64,000 nucleotides of DNA, taken from assembly GCA_015488885.1 (NCBI GenBank), contig WFMW01000057.1, positions 62,001-126,000 on the forward strand, read 5' to 3'. Below, piece after piece: positions 19,585 through 27,437 of the stretch (position 1 is its first letter; every line of letters starts with the position of its first letter). The notes under the pieces were generated by a model. It was not told where the DNA came from. It ran no database searches and saw only the letters and a program-made list of their open reading frames with translations. Source of the stretch: Gammaproteobacteria bacterium. GTDB lineage: Bacteria > Pseudomonadota > Gammaproteobacteria > SZUA-229. The translations under genes were made by a program, and so were the position numbers.

Positions 19585-21267
19585 TTAATCTCCTGCTTTC
19601 ATTTGCTCTTTTAGCAGATCACCTAATGTTGGTGCCGCACCGGTTGTTGAATCCTGATGATCAGAATAGTCTTTCAGCGCTTCATTTTCATCATCATAAT
19701 CCTTGGCTTTAATGGATAATGCAATGCCTCGATTCTTACGGTCAACACCCAGCAATTTGGCTTCGACTTTATCACCGACTTTCAATACCGTTGAGGCATC
19801 TTCTACCCGGTCACGGGAAAGTTCAGAAGCACGCAGTGTGCCTTCAACGCCCTCACCCAGATCAATAATTGCCGCTTTGGCATCAACAGAAAGTACCGTG
19901 CCTTTTACAATAGAACCTTTCTTGTTTGCAGCGATAAAAGTAGAAATCGGATCCTGTTCCATTTGTTTGATACCCAGTGAAATACGCTCACGTTCTGCAT
20001 CAATAGATAGAACAACCGCCTCGATGGTATCGCCTTTTTTGAATTCACGAATGGCTTCTTCACCTGAATCATCCCAGGATATATCTGACATATGAATAAG
20101 GCCGTCAATTTCACCATTAAGACCAACAAAGATACCGAAGTCAGTGATAGATTTAATAGTACCACTTACCCTGTCACCCTTATTATGTGTGGCAAAGAAC
20201 TCATCCCATGGGTTTGGTAGACACTGTTTCATACCCAGTGAAATCCGACGACGTTCTTCATCGATATCCAGAATCATGACTTCTTTTTCTTCACCCAGAG
20301 TCACCACCGTTGCAGGATTAACATTTTTATTGGTCCAGTCCATTTCAGAAACGTGCACCAGACCTTCAACACCGTCTTCAATTTCAACAAAACAACCGTA
20401 ATCGGTAATATTACTGACTTTACCAAACAGACGTGAACCTTCAGGATAACGACGGGCAATTTCAGTCCAGGGATCTTCGCCTAACTGCTTCAGACCCAGT
20501 GAAACTCGCGTTTTTTCCTTATCAAACTTAAGCACCATGACTTCAACTTCCTGACCAACTTCGACAATTTCAGAAGGATGACGAACACGTTTCCATGCCA
20601 TATCCGTAATATGTAACAGGCCATCAACACCACCCAGATCAAGGAAGGCACCATAATCGGTAAGATTTTTAACCACACCTTTAATGGGTTTACCTTCTTC
20701 AATGCTGTTAAGCAATGCCTCACGCTCTTCACTGTATTCGTTCTCAACCACAGCACGACGGGATACAACAACATTATTACGTTTCTGATCCAGCTTGATA
20801 ACTTTAAATTCCAGTTCTTTATTTTCCAGGTAAGCTGTATCACGCACTGGTCGAACATCAACCAGAGAACCTGGTAGAAAGGCACGAATATCACCCAGCT
20901 CAACGGTAAAGCCACCTTTGACTTTACCGGTAATAACACCTTTGATGATTTCTTCATCTTCAAAGGATTTTTCAAGATTGATCCATGCTTTCGCACGTTT
21001 GGCTTTTTCACGTGAAAGGCGGGTTTCGCCAAAGCCATCTTCAACGGCTTCCAGTACTACTTCAACTTCATCACCCACTTCCACTTCGAGTTCACCCGCC
21101 ATATTGGTGAACTGACTGACGGGGATAACTCCTTCAGATTTTAGACCTGCTGAAACAATAACATAACCATCAGAGATGTCGGTAACGGTTCCAATAACAA
21201 CGTTACCGGCTCCCATATCGGTTTCACGCAGGCTTTCTTCAAATAATTCGGCAAAATTTTCGGACAT
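19585..21267 (-). CDS. rpsA: 30S ribosomal protein S1
   Basis: S1 binds mRNA on the 30S platform. The 560-residue protein has six S1 OB-fold repeats, recognisable by G.V......[29 protein letters not shown] and [15 protein letters not shown]. The track's ORF starts at 21330; the true start is [12 protein letters not shown] at 21267, as in the family. It follows cmk with a gap of about 145 bp that contains a terminator-like hairpin. Confidence 0.98.
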   Translation of the reverse strand: MSENFAELFEESLRETDMGAGNVVIGTVTDISDGYVIVSAGLKSEGVIPVSQFTNMAGELEVEVGDEVEVVLEAVEDGFGETRLSREKAKRAKAWINLEKSFEDEEIIKGVITGKVKGGFTVELGDIRAFLPGSLVDVRPVRDTAYLENKELEFKVIKLDQKRNNVVVSRRAVVENEYSEEREALLNSIEEGKPIKGVVKNLTDYGAFLDLGGVDGLLHITDMAWKRVRHPSEIVEVGQEVEVMVLKFDKEKTRVSLGLKQLGEDPWTEIARRYPEGSRLFGKVSNITDYGCFVEIEDGVEGLVHVSEMDWTNKNVNPATVVTLGEEKEVMILDIDEERRRISLGMKQCLPNPWDEFFATHNKGDRVSGTIKSITDFGIFVGLNGEIDGLIHMSDISWDDSGEEAIREFKKGDTIEAVVLSIDAERERISLGIKQMEQDPISTFIAANKKGSIVKGTVLSVDAKAAIIDLGEGVEGTLRASELSRDRVEDASTVLKVGDKVEAKLLGVDRKNRGIALSIKAKDYDDENEALKDYSDHQDSTTGAAPTLGDLLKEQMKAGD

Positions 21268-21338
21268 AATAGTTTGATTAAAATAAGAGTTGTAAGTGTT
21301 TATCTGTATAAGAGACACAGAAATGAACACGGCTAGTT

Positions 21339-21366
21339 AATAAAACGGCCTGTCATTGGACAGACC
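21339..21366 (-). terminator. Hairpin in the cmk-rpsA spacer
   Basis: On the minus strand GGTCTGTC-CAAT-GACAGGCC is followed by GTTTTATT. The 8-bp stem includes one G-U pair. It resembles a partial terminator or attenuator that would separate cmk from rpsA expression. The U-tract is interrupted, so strength is uncertain. Confidence 0.42.
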
Positions 21367-21411
21367 ACCTGTTTATACAAAGTTACTAATAACCACCACT
21401 ACTAAGTAGCT

Positions 21412-22095
21412 TCAGGTGACAGTAACAATGCGTTTTTGTACCCACTTCATTACTATGCTATAAACTTCATCAATATTATATTGTGTCGTATCAACAATGA
21501 TTGCATCGTCAGCAGGTTTAAGCGGTGCACTAGCCCGATTCATATCCCGTTGATCACGATGTTGCAAGTCTTCAGTGAGATTCGCTAGGTTAACATCTAT
21601 TCCCTTTTCTTTCAACTGCTTATAACGTCTATTTGCTCTTTCTCCAGGTGTAGCCGTTAAATAAATTTTAAGTGATGCATCAGGAAAAACCACCGTCCCC
21701 ATATCACGGCCATCGGCAACCAGACCTGGTGAACGCAAAAAAGCCCGCTGTCGCGCCAATAGAGCCTCACGTACGGCTGGCATGGCTGCTACTTTTGAGG
21801 CCAGAACACCTACCTCTTCACTGCGAATAAGCTGGTTAACTTCTTCATTATCCAGATAAATTTCAAGATTACCCCCATCCTCACGGTATTCTACCGCCAG
21901 TGATTTTGCCAGCATCGCAATACATTCTTCATCGGGCATTACATTTTCACGTGACACCTTTAATGCCGTCAGACGATACAGAGAACCACTATCGAGAATA
22001 TGCCAGCCCAGATTTCTTGCAACAAGCAGACAGATGGTGCCTTTACCTACGCCACTTGGGCCATCCAGACAAATCACTGCTGGCTTATTCATCAC
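21412..22095 (-). CDS. cmk: Cytidylate kinase
   Basis: Cmk phosphorylates CMP and dCMP. The 227-residue protein has the P-loop LDGPSGVGKGT, LDSGSLYR, the DGRDMGTVVFPDA segment that binds substrate, and the lid region RANRRYKQL. Its start (22095, or the adjacent Met at 22092) overlaps the aroA end by about 11 bp, indicating translational coupling in the aroA-cmk-rpsA order. Confidence 0.97.
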   Translation of the reverse strand: MMNKPAVICLDGPSGVGKGTICLLVARNLGWHILDSGSLYRLTALKVSRENVMPDEECIAMLAKSLAVEYREDGGNLEIYLDNEEVNQLIRSEEVGVLASKVAAMPAVREALLARQRAFLRSPGLVADGRDMGTVVFPDASLKIYLTATPGERANRRYKQLKEKGIDVNLANLTEDLQHRDQRDMNRASAPLKPADDAIIVDTTQYNIDEVYSIVMKWVQKRIVTVT

Positions 22096-23422
22096 ACACC
22101 TGAATAGTCATACCGGCAATCTCGGCAAGTCTGGCAAAACCCGGGAATGAAGTATTGACGTTATCACAGTCTTCAATGTGGATGGCACCATCACTGCGTA
22201 GTGCCGCCATCGTAAACGCCATTGCAATACGGTGATCATCATGACTACCCACCACACCACCATGAAAAGCCACCATATCCGCTGCCCCCTGAATAATCAT
22301 ACCATCGTGGGTAGCGACCGCATCAACGCCGAGAGCTTGCAGACCATCGGCCATTACCTGAATGCGATCACATTCTTTTACCCGTAATTCTTCAGCACCA
22401 GTGATGCGGGTTTCGCCTTCAGCACAGGCAGCCGCAACAAATAAGACAGGAAACTCATCAATCGCCAGCGGTACCAGTGTTTCCGGAATATGAATCCCCT
22501 GCAAACGAGCACTGCGCACACAGATATCAGCCACTGGCTCACCGCCAACTTCACGTTCATTTAATAACGTAAGATCCGCCCCCATTAGTTTCAGGATTTC
22601 GATAATACCAGTACGGGTCGGATTGATACCAACATGTTCCAGCACAATCTCCGAGCCGGTCGAAATTGTGGCACCCACCATAAAAAAAGCTGCAGAAGAA
22701 ATATCTGCCGGCACATCTATATCGGTAGCTTTTAATATCGCCTGACCTGTAACACAGACGGTAAGGCCTTGTTTGTGCCTGTTAATCGTCACCGGCCATC
22801 CAAAAGCTTTTAACATACGTTCAGTATGATCTCGGGTCGTTGCCGGCTCGGTCACACAGCTAGTCCCTTCAGCATAGAGCCCAGCTAGCAAACAGCATGA
22901 CTTAACCTGCGCACTGGCCATCGGCAAGGTATACTGCACCGGCTTGAGTTGCTGTCTCCCGGTAATTTTCAATGGCGGCCTGCCACCCTCGGCAGTTTTA
23001 ACTTTTGCACCCATTAATGTCAGCGGGTCGGTCACCCGCTGCATTGGACGTTTTGATAACGAAGCATCTCCACGCAGTTCAAGATCAAAAGCCTGACCCG
23101 CAAGCAGACCTGCCAACAGGCGCATGGAAGTACCCGAATTACCCACATTCAGGGGCGCAGCAGGCGACTGCAAACCATGCATACCAACACCATGAATACT
23201 TACTCTGCCATCATCAGGGCCATCAATTTTTACCCCCATGGCACGGAAGGCACGCAGGGTATTCAGACTGTCTTCACCATCAAGAAAACCACTGATATGA
23301 CTGACACCTTCAGCAATAGCACCAAACATAATAGAACGATGGGAAATAGATTTATCACCCGGCACACGAATCCGCCCCAGTAGTGTCCGACACTGGTAGC
23401 CGGGTTGCACAATAAATTTCAT
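22085..23422 (-). CDS. aroA: 3-phosphoshikimate 1-carboxyvinyltransferase (EPSP synthase)
   Basis: AroA joins PEP to shikimate 3-phosphate in the shikimate pathway. The 445-residue protein has PGDKSISHRS near the N-terminus, NVGNSGTSMRLLAGLL, PMRPKQRV-like KRPMQRV, and the C-terminal ELRVKECDRI and DDHRIAM segments. In Pseudomonas aroA follows tyrA; here a ~6.7 kb block separates them. It is divergent from ssrA with a 212-bp promoter gap. Confidence 0.97.
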   Translation of the reverse strand: MKFIVQPGYQCRTLLGRIRVPGDKSISHRSIMFGAIAEGVSHISGFLDGEDSLNTLRAFRAMGVKIDGPDDGRVSIHGVGMHGLQSPAAPLNVGNSGTSMRLLAGLLAGQAFDLELRGDASLSKRPMQRVTDPLTLMGAKVKTAEGGRPPLKITGRQQLKPVQYTLPMASAQVKSCCLLAGLYAEGTSCVTEPATTRDHTERMLKAFGWPVTINRHKQGLTVCVTGQAILKATDIDVPADISSAAFFMVGATISTGSEIVLEHVGINPTRTGIIEILKLMGADLTLLNEREVGGEPVADICVRSARLQGIHIPETLVPLAIDEFPVLFVAAACAEGETRITGAEELRVKECDRIQVMADGLQALGVDAVATHDGMIIQGAADMVAFHGGVVGSHDDHRIAMAFTMAALRSDGAIHIEDCDNVNTSFPGFARLAEIAGMTIQVCDE

Positions 23423-23618
23423 AATAGTCGTATACTCAAGAATGGGGCATCAGTTTTGTCAGACCCCTGAAAAAATTCAGGTTAAAAGGCTCTTTATTCA
23501 GAGTGCTATTATAAACAATGATCACCGTCCTGGACAGCGGCATAAGGATCAGTTTAAACGGCCATTAACCTGCATTAACTTGAAAAAAACAAATACAGCC
23601 ATACATTTATAAATAAAG

Positions 23619-23624
23619 TATAAT
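23619..23624 (+). promoter_or_regulatory. -10 box of the ssrA promoter
   Basis: A perfect TATAAT lies 10 bases upstream of the likely tmRNA 5' end at 23635, in AT-rich DNA. No good -35 hexamer is seen at 16-18 bp spacing. Confidence 0.7.
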
Positions 23625-23634
23625 ACCAGCTTCA

Positions 23635-23995
23635 GGGGATGACACGGCTTCGACGTGGGTAGCGAAACCTGAGGTGCATGCCGAGGTGCGGTTTCCTCGT
23701 AAAACCAGTCGCAAAACCTATAGTTGCCAACGACGACAACTACGCTTTAGCAGCTTAAGAACCTGCTCAAAGCCCTCGGCCTGATGTGTGCTTATACGCT
23801 CAGATAACCGGGGTCGACTCATATAAGCTCGCGATGAAGTTTGTTCTGGGTGGATTCGCTAAAACCTAACAGAAATCGCGCTATATTTTCCCTGCTCGTC
23901 GGGTAATACAGCGTTAAATCAATAGACGAAATAAGCATGTAGAGCCGATGGCGGAGTGCTTGCGGACGCGGGTTCGATTCCCGCCATCTCCACCA
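23635..23995 (+). ncRNA. ssrA: Transfer-messenger RNA (tmRNA)
   Basis: This RNA rescues stalled ribosomes and tags the nascent chains. The 5' end GGGGATGACACGGCTTCGAC and the 3' end GGGTTCGATTCCCGCCATCT then CCACCA form the tRNA-like domain; the CCA is encoded. The tag frame GCC AAC GAC GAC AAC TAC GCT TTA GCA GCT TAA gives ANDDNYALAA, one residue from the E. coli tag (Glu4 to Asp). Length is about 361 nt. A TATAAT box precedes it and a terminator follows. Confidence 0.97.
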
Positions 23996-24048
23996 ATAAT
24001 AAAGGTCACCTGTTTTTCAGGTGGCCTTTTTTATTGGTGGAGATGGCG
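23982..24048. repeat. 31-bp-arm inverted repeat spanning the tmRNA 3' end and terminator
   Basis: The last 14 bases of tmRNA plus the following 17 (23982-24012, starting CGCCATCTCCACCAATAA) are repeated in inverted orientation at 24018-24048 (ending ATTGGTGGAGATGGCG) around a TTTTT loop. Only two positions differ, one of them a G-U pair in RNA. Beyond it, sequence resembling the inverted T arm (CACGCGTG...GGGTTCG) continues to about 24075. It looks like a degenerate inverted copy of the ssrA 3' end. Confidence 0.85.
24004..24032 (+). terminator. Intrinsic terminator of ssrA
   Basis: GGTCACCTG-TTTTT-CAGGTGGCC followed by TTTTTTA forms a 9-bp stem with one G-U pair and a U-tract, starting 8 bases after the encoded CCA. 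It is the inner part of a longer inverted repeat that reaches back into the tmRNA. Confidence 0.85.
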
Positions 24049-24076
24049 TGGATGAGAACACGCGTGCCGGGTTCGA

Positions 24077-24149
24077 AAAAATCGTCTGGAACGATTTTTA
24101 ACGTGCGCTTTTTGCACGGCCCCGAAGGGGTGAGCCCCATGGATGGGGC
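24077..24149 (+). other. Four consecutive small hairpins (structured element of unknown role)
   Basis: In 73 bases, four stem-loops follow each other: AAAAATCGT/ACGATTTTT (24077-24099), CGTGC/GCACG (24102-24118), CCCC/GGGG (24120-24130) and GCCCCAT/ATGGGGC (24134-24149). There is no protein frame of note except a 72-codon shadow continuing from the tmRNA. This could be a small structured RNA, a repeated element or an island boundary. I have no family name for it. Confidence 0.5.
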
Positions 24150-24171
24150 GAATATTCTGCGGTTACGAACC

Positions 24172-24437
24172 TAACCCGAATATTTCATGGGAACGCTATA
24201 AATATGGCTTAACATAATGAATATACAAATAAATATTGGTATTAGAAAAATACACTGTGTACCTGTTGCCCGCTATACCGTTTTTGGATCAATCTCAGCG
24301 ACCCCTTTGAATGATTCGCCTGTAACCGTAGCTATGGCTACGCTTTTCGTCGAATCATTCAAATGGACTCACTGACTGCTTTTGTATAACATCCGCCCCA
24401 AAATCCTGCATTCCCATGAAATATCCGGGCTAAGGAT
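24172..24437. repeat. Fold-back/MITE-like element with ~19-25 bp terminal inverted repeats
   Basis: CCCGAATATTTCATGGGAA on the left (from 24175) and TTCCCATGAAATATCCGGG on the right (24412-24430) are inverted repeats with one mismatch; similarity weakly continues outward (CCTAACCCG versus the complement of CGGGCTAAGG). Inside are a second perfect inverted repeat, TTTGAATGATTCG/CGAATCATTCAAA (24306-24318 and 24351-24363), and CGTAGC/GCTACG. No transposase is encoded and no clear target duplication was found. Part of the interior (24237-24300) is repeated at 44420-44485. Confidence 0.7.
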
Positions 24438-24446
24438 TTGGATTTT

Positions 24447-24481
24447 AATATCGATCATATCGATATTAACTATCATATAAT
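24447..24481 (+). promoter_or_regulatory. Promoter with palindromic operator candidate upstream of the DsrC-like gene
   Basis: A perfect inverted repeat AATATCGAT-CAT-ATCGATATT (24447-24467) lies just upstream of a TATAAT box at 24476-24481 and covers the expected -35 position. A dimeric repressor binding there would block the promoter; that role is inferred from position only. The gene start follows 66 bases later. Confidence 0.5.
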
Positions 24482-24547
24482 ATCGTTTGACCGATACAAA
24501 TCGTGATTGATAAAATGCATCATCCTTTACCAATGATGAGGTTGATT

Positions 24548-24880
24548 ATGAATACTGAAGTAAAAGTGAATCTGGATAGCGAAGGTTATCTCGTTGATCC
24601 AGAAGACTGGGATAAAACAGTTGCCGCAGATCTTGCTGCACAGGAAGAACTGACATTAACCGATGAATACTGGCAGATTCTTGGCTTTATGCGTGAATAC
24701 TGGATGGAGAAAAAAGTCGCCCCGGATGTACGTCATGTGGTTGGTTTTTTGATGGAGACAGGTAACTACAGCAAAAAAGACGCCAAAACCCAACTATTTC
24801 ACCTGTTCCCTTACGGGTATGTGAAACAGGCGTGCAAAATAGCCGGAATGCAACGTCCGCGTGGCTGGAGTACCGGTTGA
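24548..24880 (+). CDS. DsrC/TusE-family protein lacking the terminal catalytic Cys
   Basis: A 110-residue DsrC-fold protein: DSEGYLVDPEDWD, LTDEYWQILGFMREYW, VGFLMETG and the C-terminal arm LFPYGYVKQACKIAG. In DsrC the arm carries two Cys (KQACKIAGLPKPTGC); TusE keeps only the last. Here the first Cys is present but the tail reads MQRPRGWSTG, so the final, normally conserved Cys is missing. Persulfide relay as in TusE or DsrC is doubtful; a regulatory or adaptor role is possible. I chose ATG 24548, with GAGG 8 bases upstream, over the in-frame start at 24503. No dsr or tus genes are near. Confidence 0.85.
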   Translation: MNTEVKVNLDSEGYLVDPEDWDKTVAADLAAQEELTLTDEYWQILGFMREYWMEKKVAPDVRHVVGFLMETGNYSKKDAKTQLFHLFPYGYVKQACKIAGMQRPRGWSTG

Positions 24881-24960
24881 TAGTTTTTTCCTGAGCGTTT
24901 AGCCACACCTTCACTGGACACACATATTCTACTGCATGTTCTGCTGGAGCGATTAAAAGT

Positions 24961-25000
24961 GATGATATACATTTGCACAGGTGTGCAAACGTATATCATC
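24961..25000. repeat. 40-bp near-perfect palindrome
   Basis: GATGATATACATTTGCACAG followed by GTGTGCAAACGTATATCATC. The two halves pair at every position except one (A versus G of the complement at the tenth/eleventh base) with the axis in the middle and almost no loop. Such symmetry suits a cruciform or a large dimeric operator better than a terminator. It sits 80 bp after the DsrC-like gene and 5 bp before the small ORF at 25005. Confidence 0.85.
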
Positions 25001-25004
25001 AACC

Positions 25005-25160
25005 ATGGAAATAATACCTTTGTCAGTGCGGTCACAACCTGAGAAATATTCATTAGCAAGGGTTTGGGGTAAACTGGAGGAACCTCTGACTTTCGATGCT
25101 ATTATTGATCCGTTAAATTACCCGTTTCATTGTTTCATGGCAATCAGGCGGGGTTATTAA
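25005..25160 (+). CDS. Possible small protein, 51 aa (weak)
   Basis: An ATG-started frame, too short for the ORF track, reads MEIIPLSVRSQPEKYSLARV and ends AIRRGY before TAA. The composition is protein-like (WGKLEEPLTFDAIIDPLNYP) rather than random, but there is no Shine-Dalgarno sequence, and the DNA just upstream is the 40-bp palindrome. It could be a gene remnant. No family recognised. Confidence 0.25.
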   Translation: MEIIPLSVRSQPEKYSLARVWGKLEEPLTFDAIIDPLNYPFHCFMAIRRGY

Positions 25161-25193
25161 TGGATATTCATAAAGGTCCTTTTGATAGAATGC

Positions 25194-25247
25194 CAGGGAT
25201 ACTCTGAACAAGCCTGATTCTAACCATACTTATTCAGAGTATCCCTG
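25194..25247. terminator. 15-bp perfect inverted repeat
   Basis: CAGGGATACTCTGAA (25194-25208) and TTCAGAGTATCCCTG (25233-25247) are perfectly complementary around a 24-base loop. The left arm and loop contain CTCTGAACAAGCCTG, resembling CTCTGAACAAGTCTG at 38626 in another fold-back element. No U-run follows, so this is a repeat or hairpin more than a terminator. Confidence 0.5.
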
Positions 25248-25433
25248 ATGCACAATCTCAGGTCGAAGGCCTGGAAATAATCACCATGACACTCAAATGG
25301 CTAAATATTCTGTCAGGGTGATAGACACTAAAAAATAACATGACAATATCAGGGTTAAAATTGCCTGTTATTTAAGCTATGATCCTAAATTAATCAGTTG
25401 ATCGCCTGTATAAATAATTAATAGTATAAAAAC

Positions 25434-26495
25434 ATGAATACACAGTGGAATCAGTTTCTGACTGAAAACGATGTTAATCTCAACACGATCAAAACACAAA
25501 ATCAGTCTGCTGGAACATCCTTTGCGGGCGACACCGACATGCTTTGTGATTTATCGGCTTATGGTCTGATTGTTATTGCCGGTTCCGATGCCATGACATT
25601 TATGCAGGGTCAGTTTACCAATGATGTCAGTCTGGTCAATGCTCGGACCGGTCAGCTTAATGCGGTGTGTAATAACAAGGGCCGGGTTATTGCTGATTTC
25701 ATATTATTTCAGTATCAGCAAAATTATTTTCTCAGCCTGCATCACAGCATGGTGGAAACGGTTATTGAACACCTTCAAAAGTACATTGTTCACGCGCAGG
25801 TGGCGATACAGGATGTCAGCGATCAACTGGTACATCTCGGTATCTGCGGCAAGCAGGCCTGCAATAAACTTGCTGAACTTTTACAAATCGATGCCGCCAC
25901 ATTTTTTAATAAAACCGCTGATAACAAACAACCCTGTGCCGTCTATGCCAGTGATGATTATATCGTTATCAATAACACCGATATACAAGCACGCTGCCAT
26001 GTTTTTGCGCAGACAGAAAACGCACAAACCTGCTGGCAGCAGATCAGTGAATTTGCAACACCGGTTCAAGCTAATGCCTGGGAAGGCCTTAATATTCAGG
26101 CTGGTCTGCCCGTTATTACCAAAGTGACCAGTGAGGCTTTTGTGCCACAGATGCTTAACCTCGAATTACTGGGCGGCGTGAGTTTTAAAAAAGGCTGTTA
26201 TACCGGTCAGGAAATTGTCGCCAGAATGCATTATCTGGGTAAACTCAAGAAACGGATGTATAAAATTTTTATTGATGCGGCGGAGACATCGCCGCCCCGG
26301 CCAGGTGATAAAATTTTTGCCCAACAGGCGAGTGCTGGACAGAATACCGGTATGTTAGTCAATGTACAGCCTGCTGTGAATCATGGCTTTGAGGCACTGG
26401 CTGTTATCCAGATTGCTGATAGCCAGTCAGCCTTAAAACTGCATGACGCAAATGGCCCTGCTATCAAGCTTGAAACCCTGCCTTATTCTTTTTGA
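25434..26495 (+). CDS. ygfZ: Folate-binding protein YgfZ
   Basis: YgfZ is a GcvT-like tetrahydrofolate-binding protein needed for full activity of some iron-sulfur enzymes such as MiaB. The 353-residue protein has the diagnostic motif KGCYTGQEIVARMHYLGKLK near residue 258 (with the reactive Cys), and the N-terminal MTFMQGQFTNDV segment. It is alone on the plus strand, convergent with rfbD (51 bp between stops). Confidence 0.95.
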   Translation: MNTQWNQFLTENDVNLNTIKTQNQSAGTSFAGDTDMLCDLSAYGLIVIAGSDAMTFMQGQFTNDVSLVNARTGQLNAVCNNKGRVIADFILFQYQQNYFLSLHHSMVETVIEHLQKYIVHAQVAIQDVSDQLVHLGICGKQACNKLAELLQIDAATFFNKTADNKQPCAVYASDDYIVINNTDIQARCHVFAQTENAQTCWQQISEFATPVQANAWEGLNIQAGLPVITKVTSEAFVPQMLNLELLGGVSFKKGCYTGQEIVARMHYLGKLKKRMYKIFIDAAETSPPRPGDKIFAQQASAGQNTGMLVNVQPAVNHGFEALAVIQIADSQSALKLHDANGPAIKLETLPYSF

Positions 26496-26546
26496 AACCC
26501 TGGCTTACTTTTTTGATTAAGGAAACGCTGAACGTAACGACCCGGA

Positions 26547-27437
26547 TTATTCTTTAATCTCTTCCATACACAGCTGTAACATCCGTTTCCAGTCAGGCAT
26601 GGTCACAGCAAAATGCTGTTCAAGACGAGTAAGTTGCAGGCGTGAATTCAGCGGGCGCTTTGCCGGGGTCGGATAATCCCTTGTCGGAATAGCCTGAATA
26701 TGACTTAACTTTAATGGCTGCTGGAAAATATCAGCAGCCATATGCATAATCGCCTCGGCGAAACCGTGCCAGCTGGTTTGTCCCGATGTGGTGAGATGAT
26801 ACAGGTCGGACATAAAATTTCCTGCAGCCTTTTCCTGCAATGACTGCTGCAAACACAGGACACTGGTATCGGCAATCAACCGGGCAGAGGTCGGTGAACC
26901 CAGCTGATCATTAACAATCGTCAGGCTGTCACGTTCGCCCGCCAGCCTGAGAATCGTCAGCAGAAAATTATGCCCTCGGGACGCATAAACCCACGAGGTG
27001 CGAAAGATAAGATAATCACCGCCAGCCTGTTGCACAGCCTGTTCACCTGCCAGCTTGGTTCGGCCATAGACATTCACCGGTGCCGGTTTATCGGTTTCAA
27101 GATAGGCACCGTCTTTGCTGCCATCAAAAACGTAATCCGTAGAATAATGCACCAGTAATATGTCGCGTTTTGTCGCTTCCTGCGCTAACACGGCCGGGGC
27201 GGTCTCATTGATGGCCGTCGCCAGGCTTACTTCCTCTTCCGCTTTATCAACCGCAGTATAGGCAACAGCATTGATAATAATGGCAGGCTGTACCGTGTCG
27301 ATAACCGTCCGTAAACTTTCCGGGTTGGAGAAATCCACGTCCTCGCGACCCAGTGCGGTAACCTCACCCAGCATCTGCAAACTTCGATTCAGCTCCCAGC
27401 CGAGCTGGCCATGTTTTCCAAACAGTAAAATTTTCAT
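26547..27437 (-). CDS. rfbD: dTDP-4-dehydrorhamnose reductase
   Basis: RfbD/RmlD performs the final NAD(P)H-dependent step to dTDP-L-rhamnose. The 296-residue SDR protein has FGKHGQLGWEL (a GxxGxxG nucleotide motif), the catalytic YxxxK as VYGRTKLAGE, and HYSTDYVFDG. Its ATG overlaps the rfbC stop by 4 bp (ATGA), so it is the last gene of the rfbB-A-C-D operon. Confidence 0.96.
   Translation of the reverse strand: MKILLFGKHGQLGWELNRSLQMLGEVTALGREDVDFSNPESLRTVIDTVQPAIIINAVAYTAVDKAEEEVSLATAINETAPAVLAQEATKRDILLVHYSTDYVFDGSKDGAYLETDKPAPVNVYGRTKLAGEQAVQQAGGDYLIFRTSWVYASRGHNFLLTILRLAGERDSLTIVNDQLGSPTSARLIADTSVLCLQQSLQEKAAGNFMSDLYHLTTSGQTSWHGFAEAIMHMAADIFQQPLKLSHIQAIPTRDYPTPAKRPLNSRLQLTRLEQHFAVTMPDWKRMLQLCMEEIKE

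Larger units (their letters stand above)
24881..25433. other. Intergenic DNA rich in palindromes
   Basis: No confident gene. It holds a 40-bp near-perfect palindrome (24961-25000), a possible 51-codon ORF (25005-25160) and a 15-bp-arm hairpin (25194-25247), then AT-rich DNA that should contain the ygfZ promoter. Minus-strand ORFs of 78-82 codons here look like shadows. Confidence 0.6.

Noticed and set aside
23965-24075. Genomic island attachment site at ssrA
   Set aside because: The repeated 3' end is inverted, not direct, and no integrase gene lies near, so an att pair is not supported.
23956-24174. 72-aa ORF starting in the tmRNA tail
   Set aside because: It lies across the tmRNA 3' end, terminator and hairpin cluster; no independent support.
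24881-25433. Toxin-antitoxin pair downstream of the DsrC-like gene
   Set aside because: Only one weak 51-codon ORF is present and it has no recognised toxin or antitoxin features.
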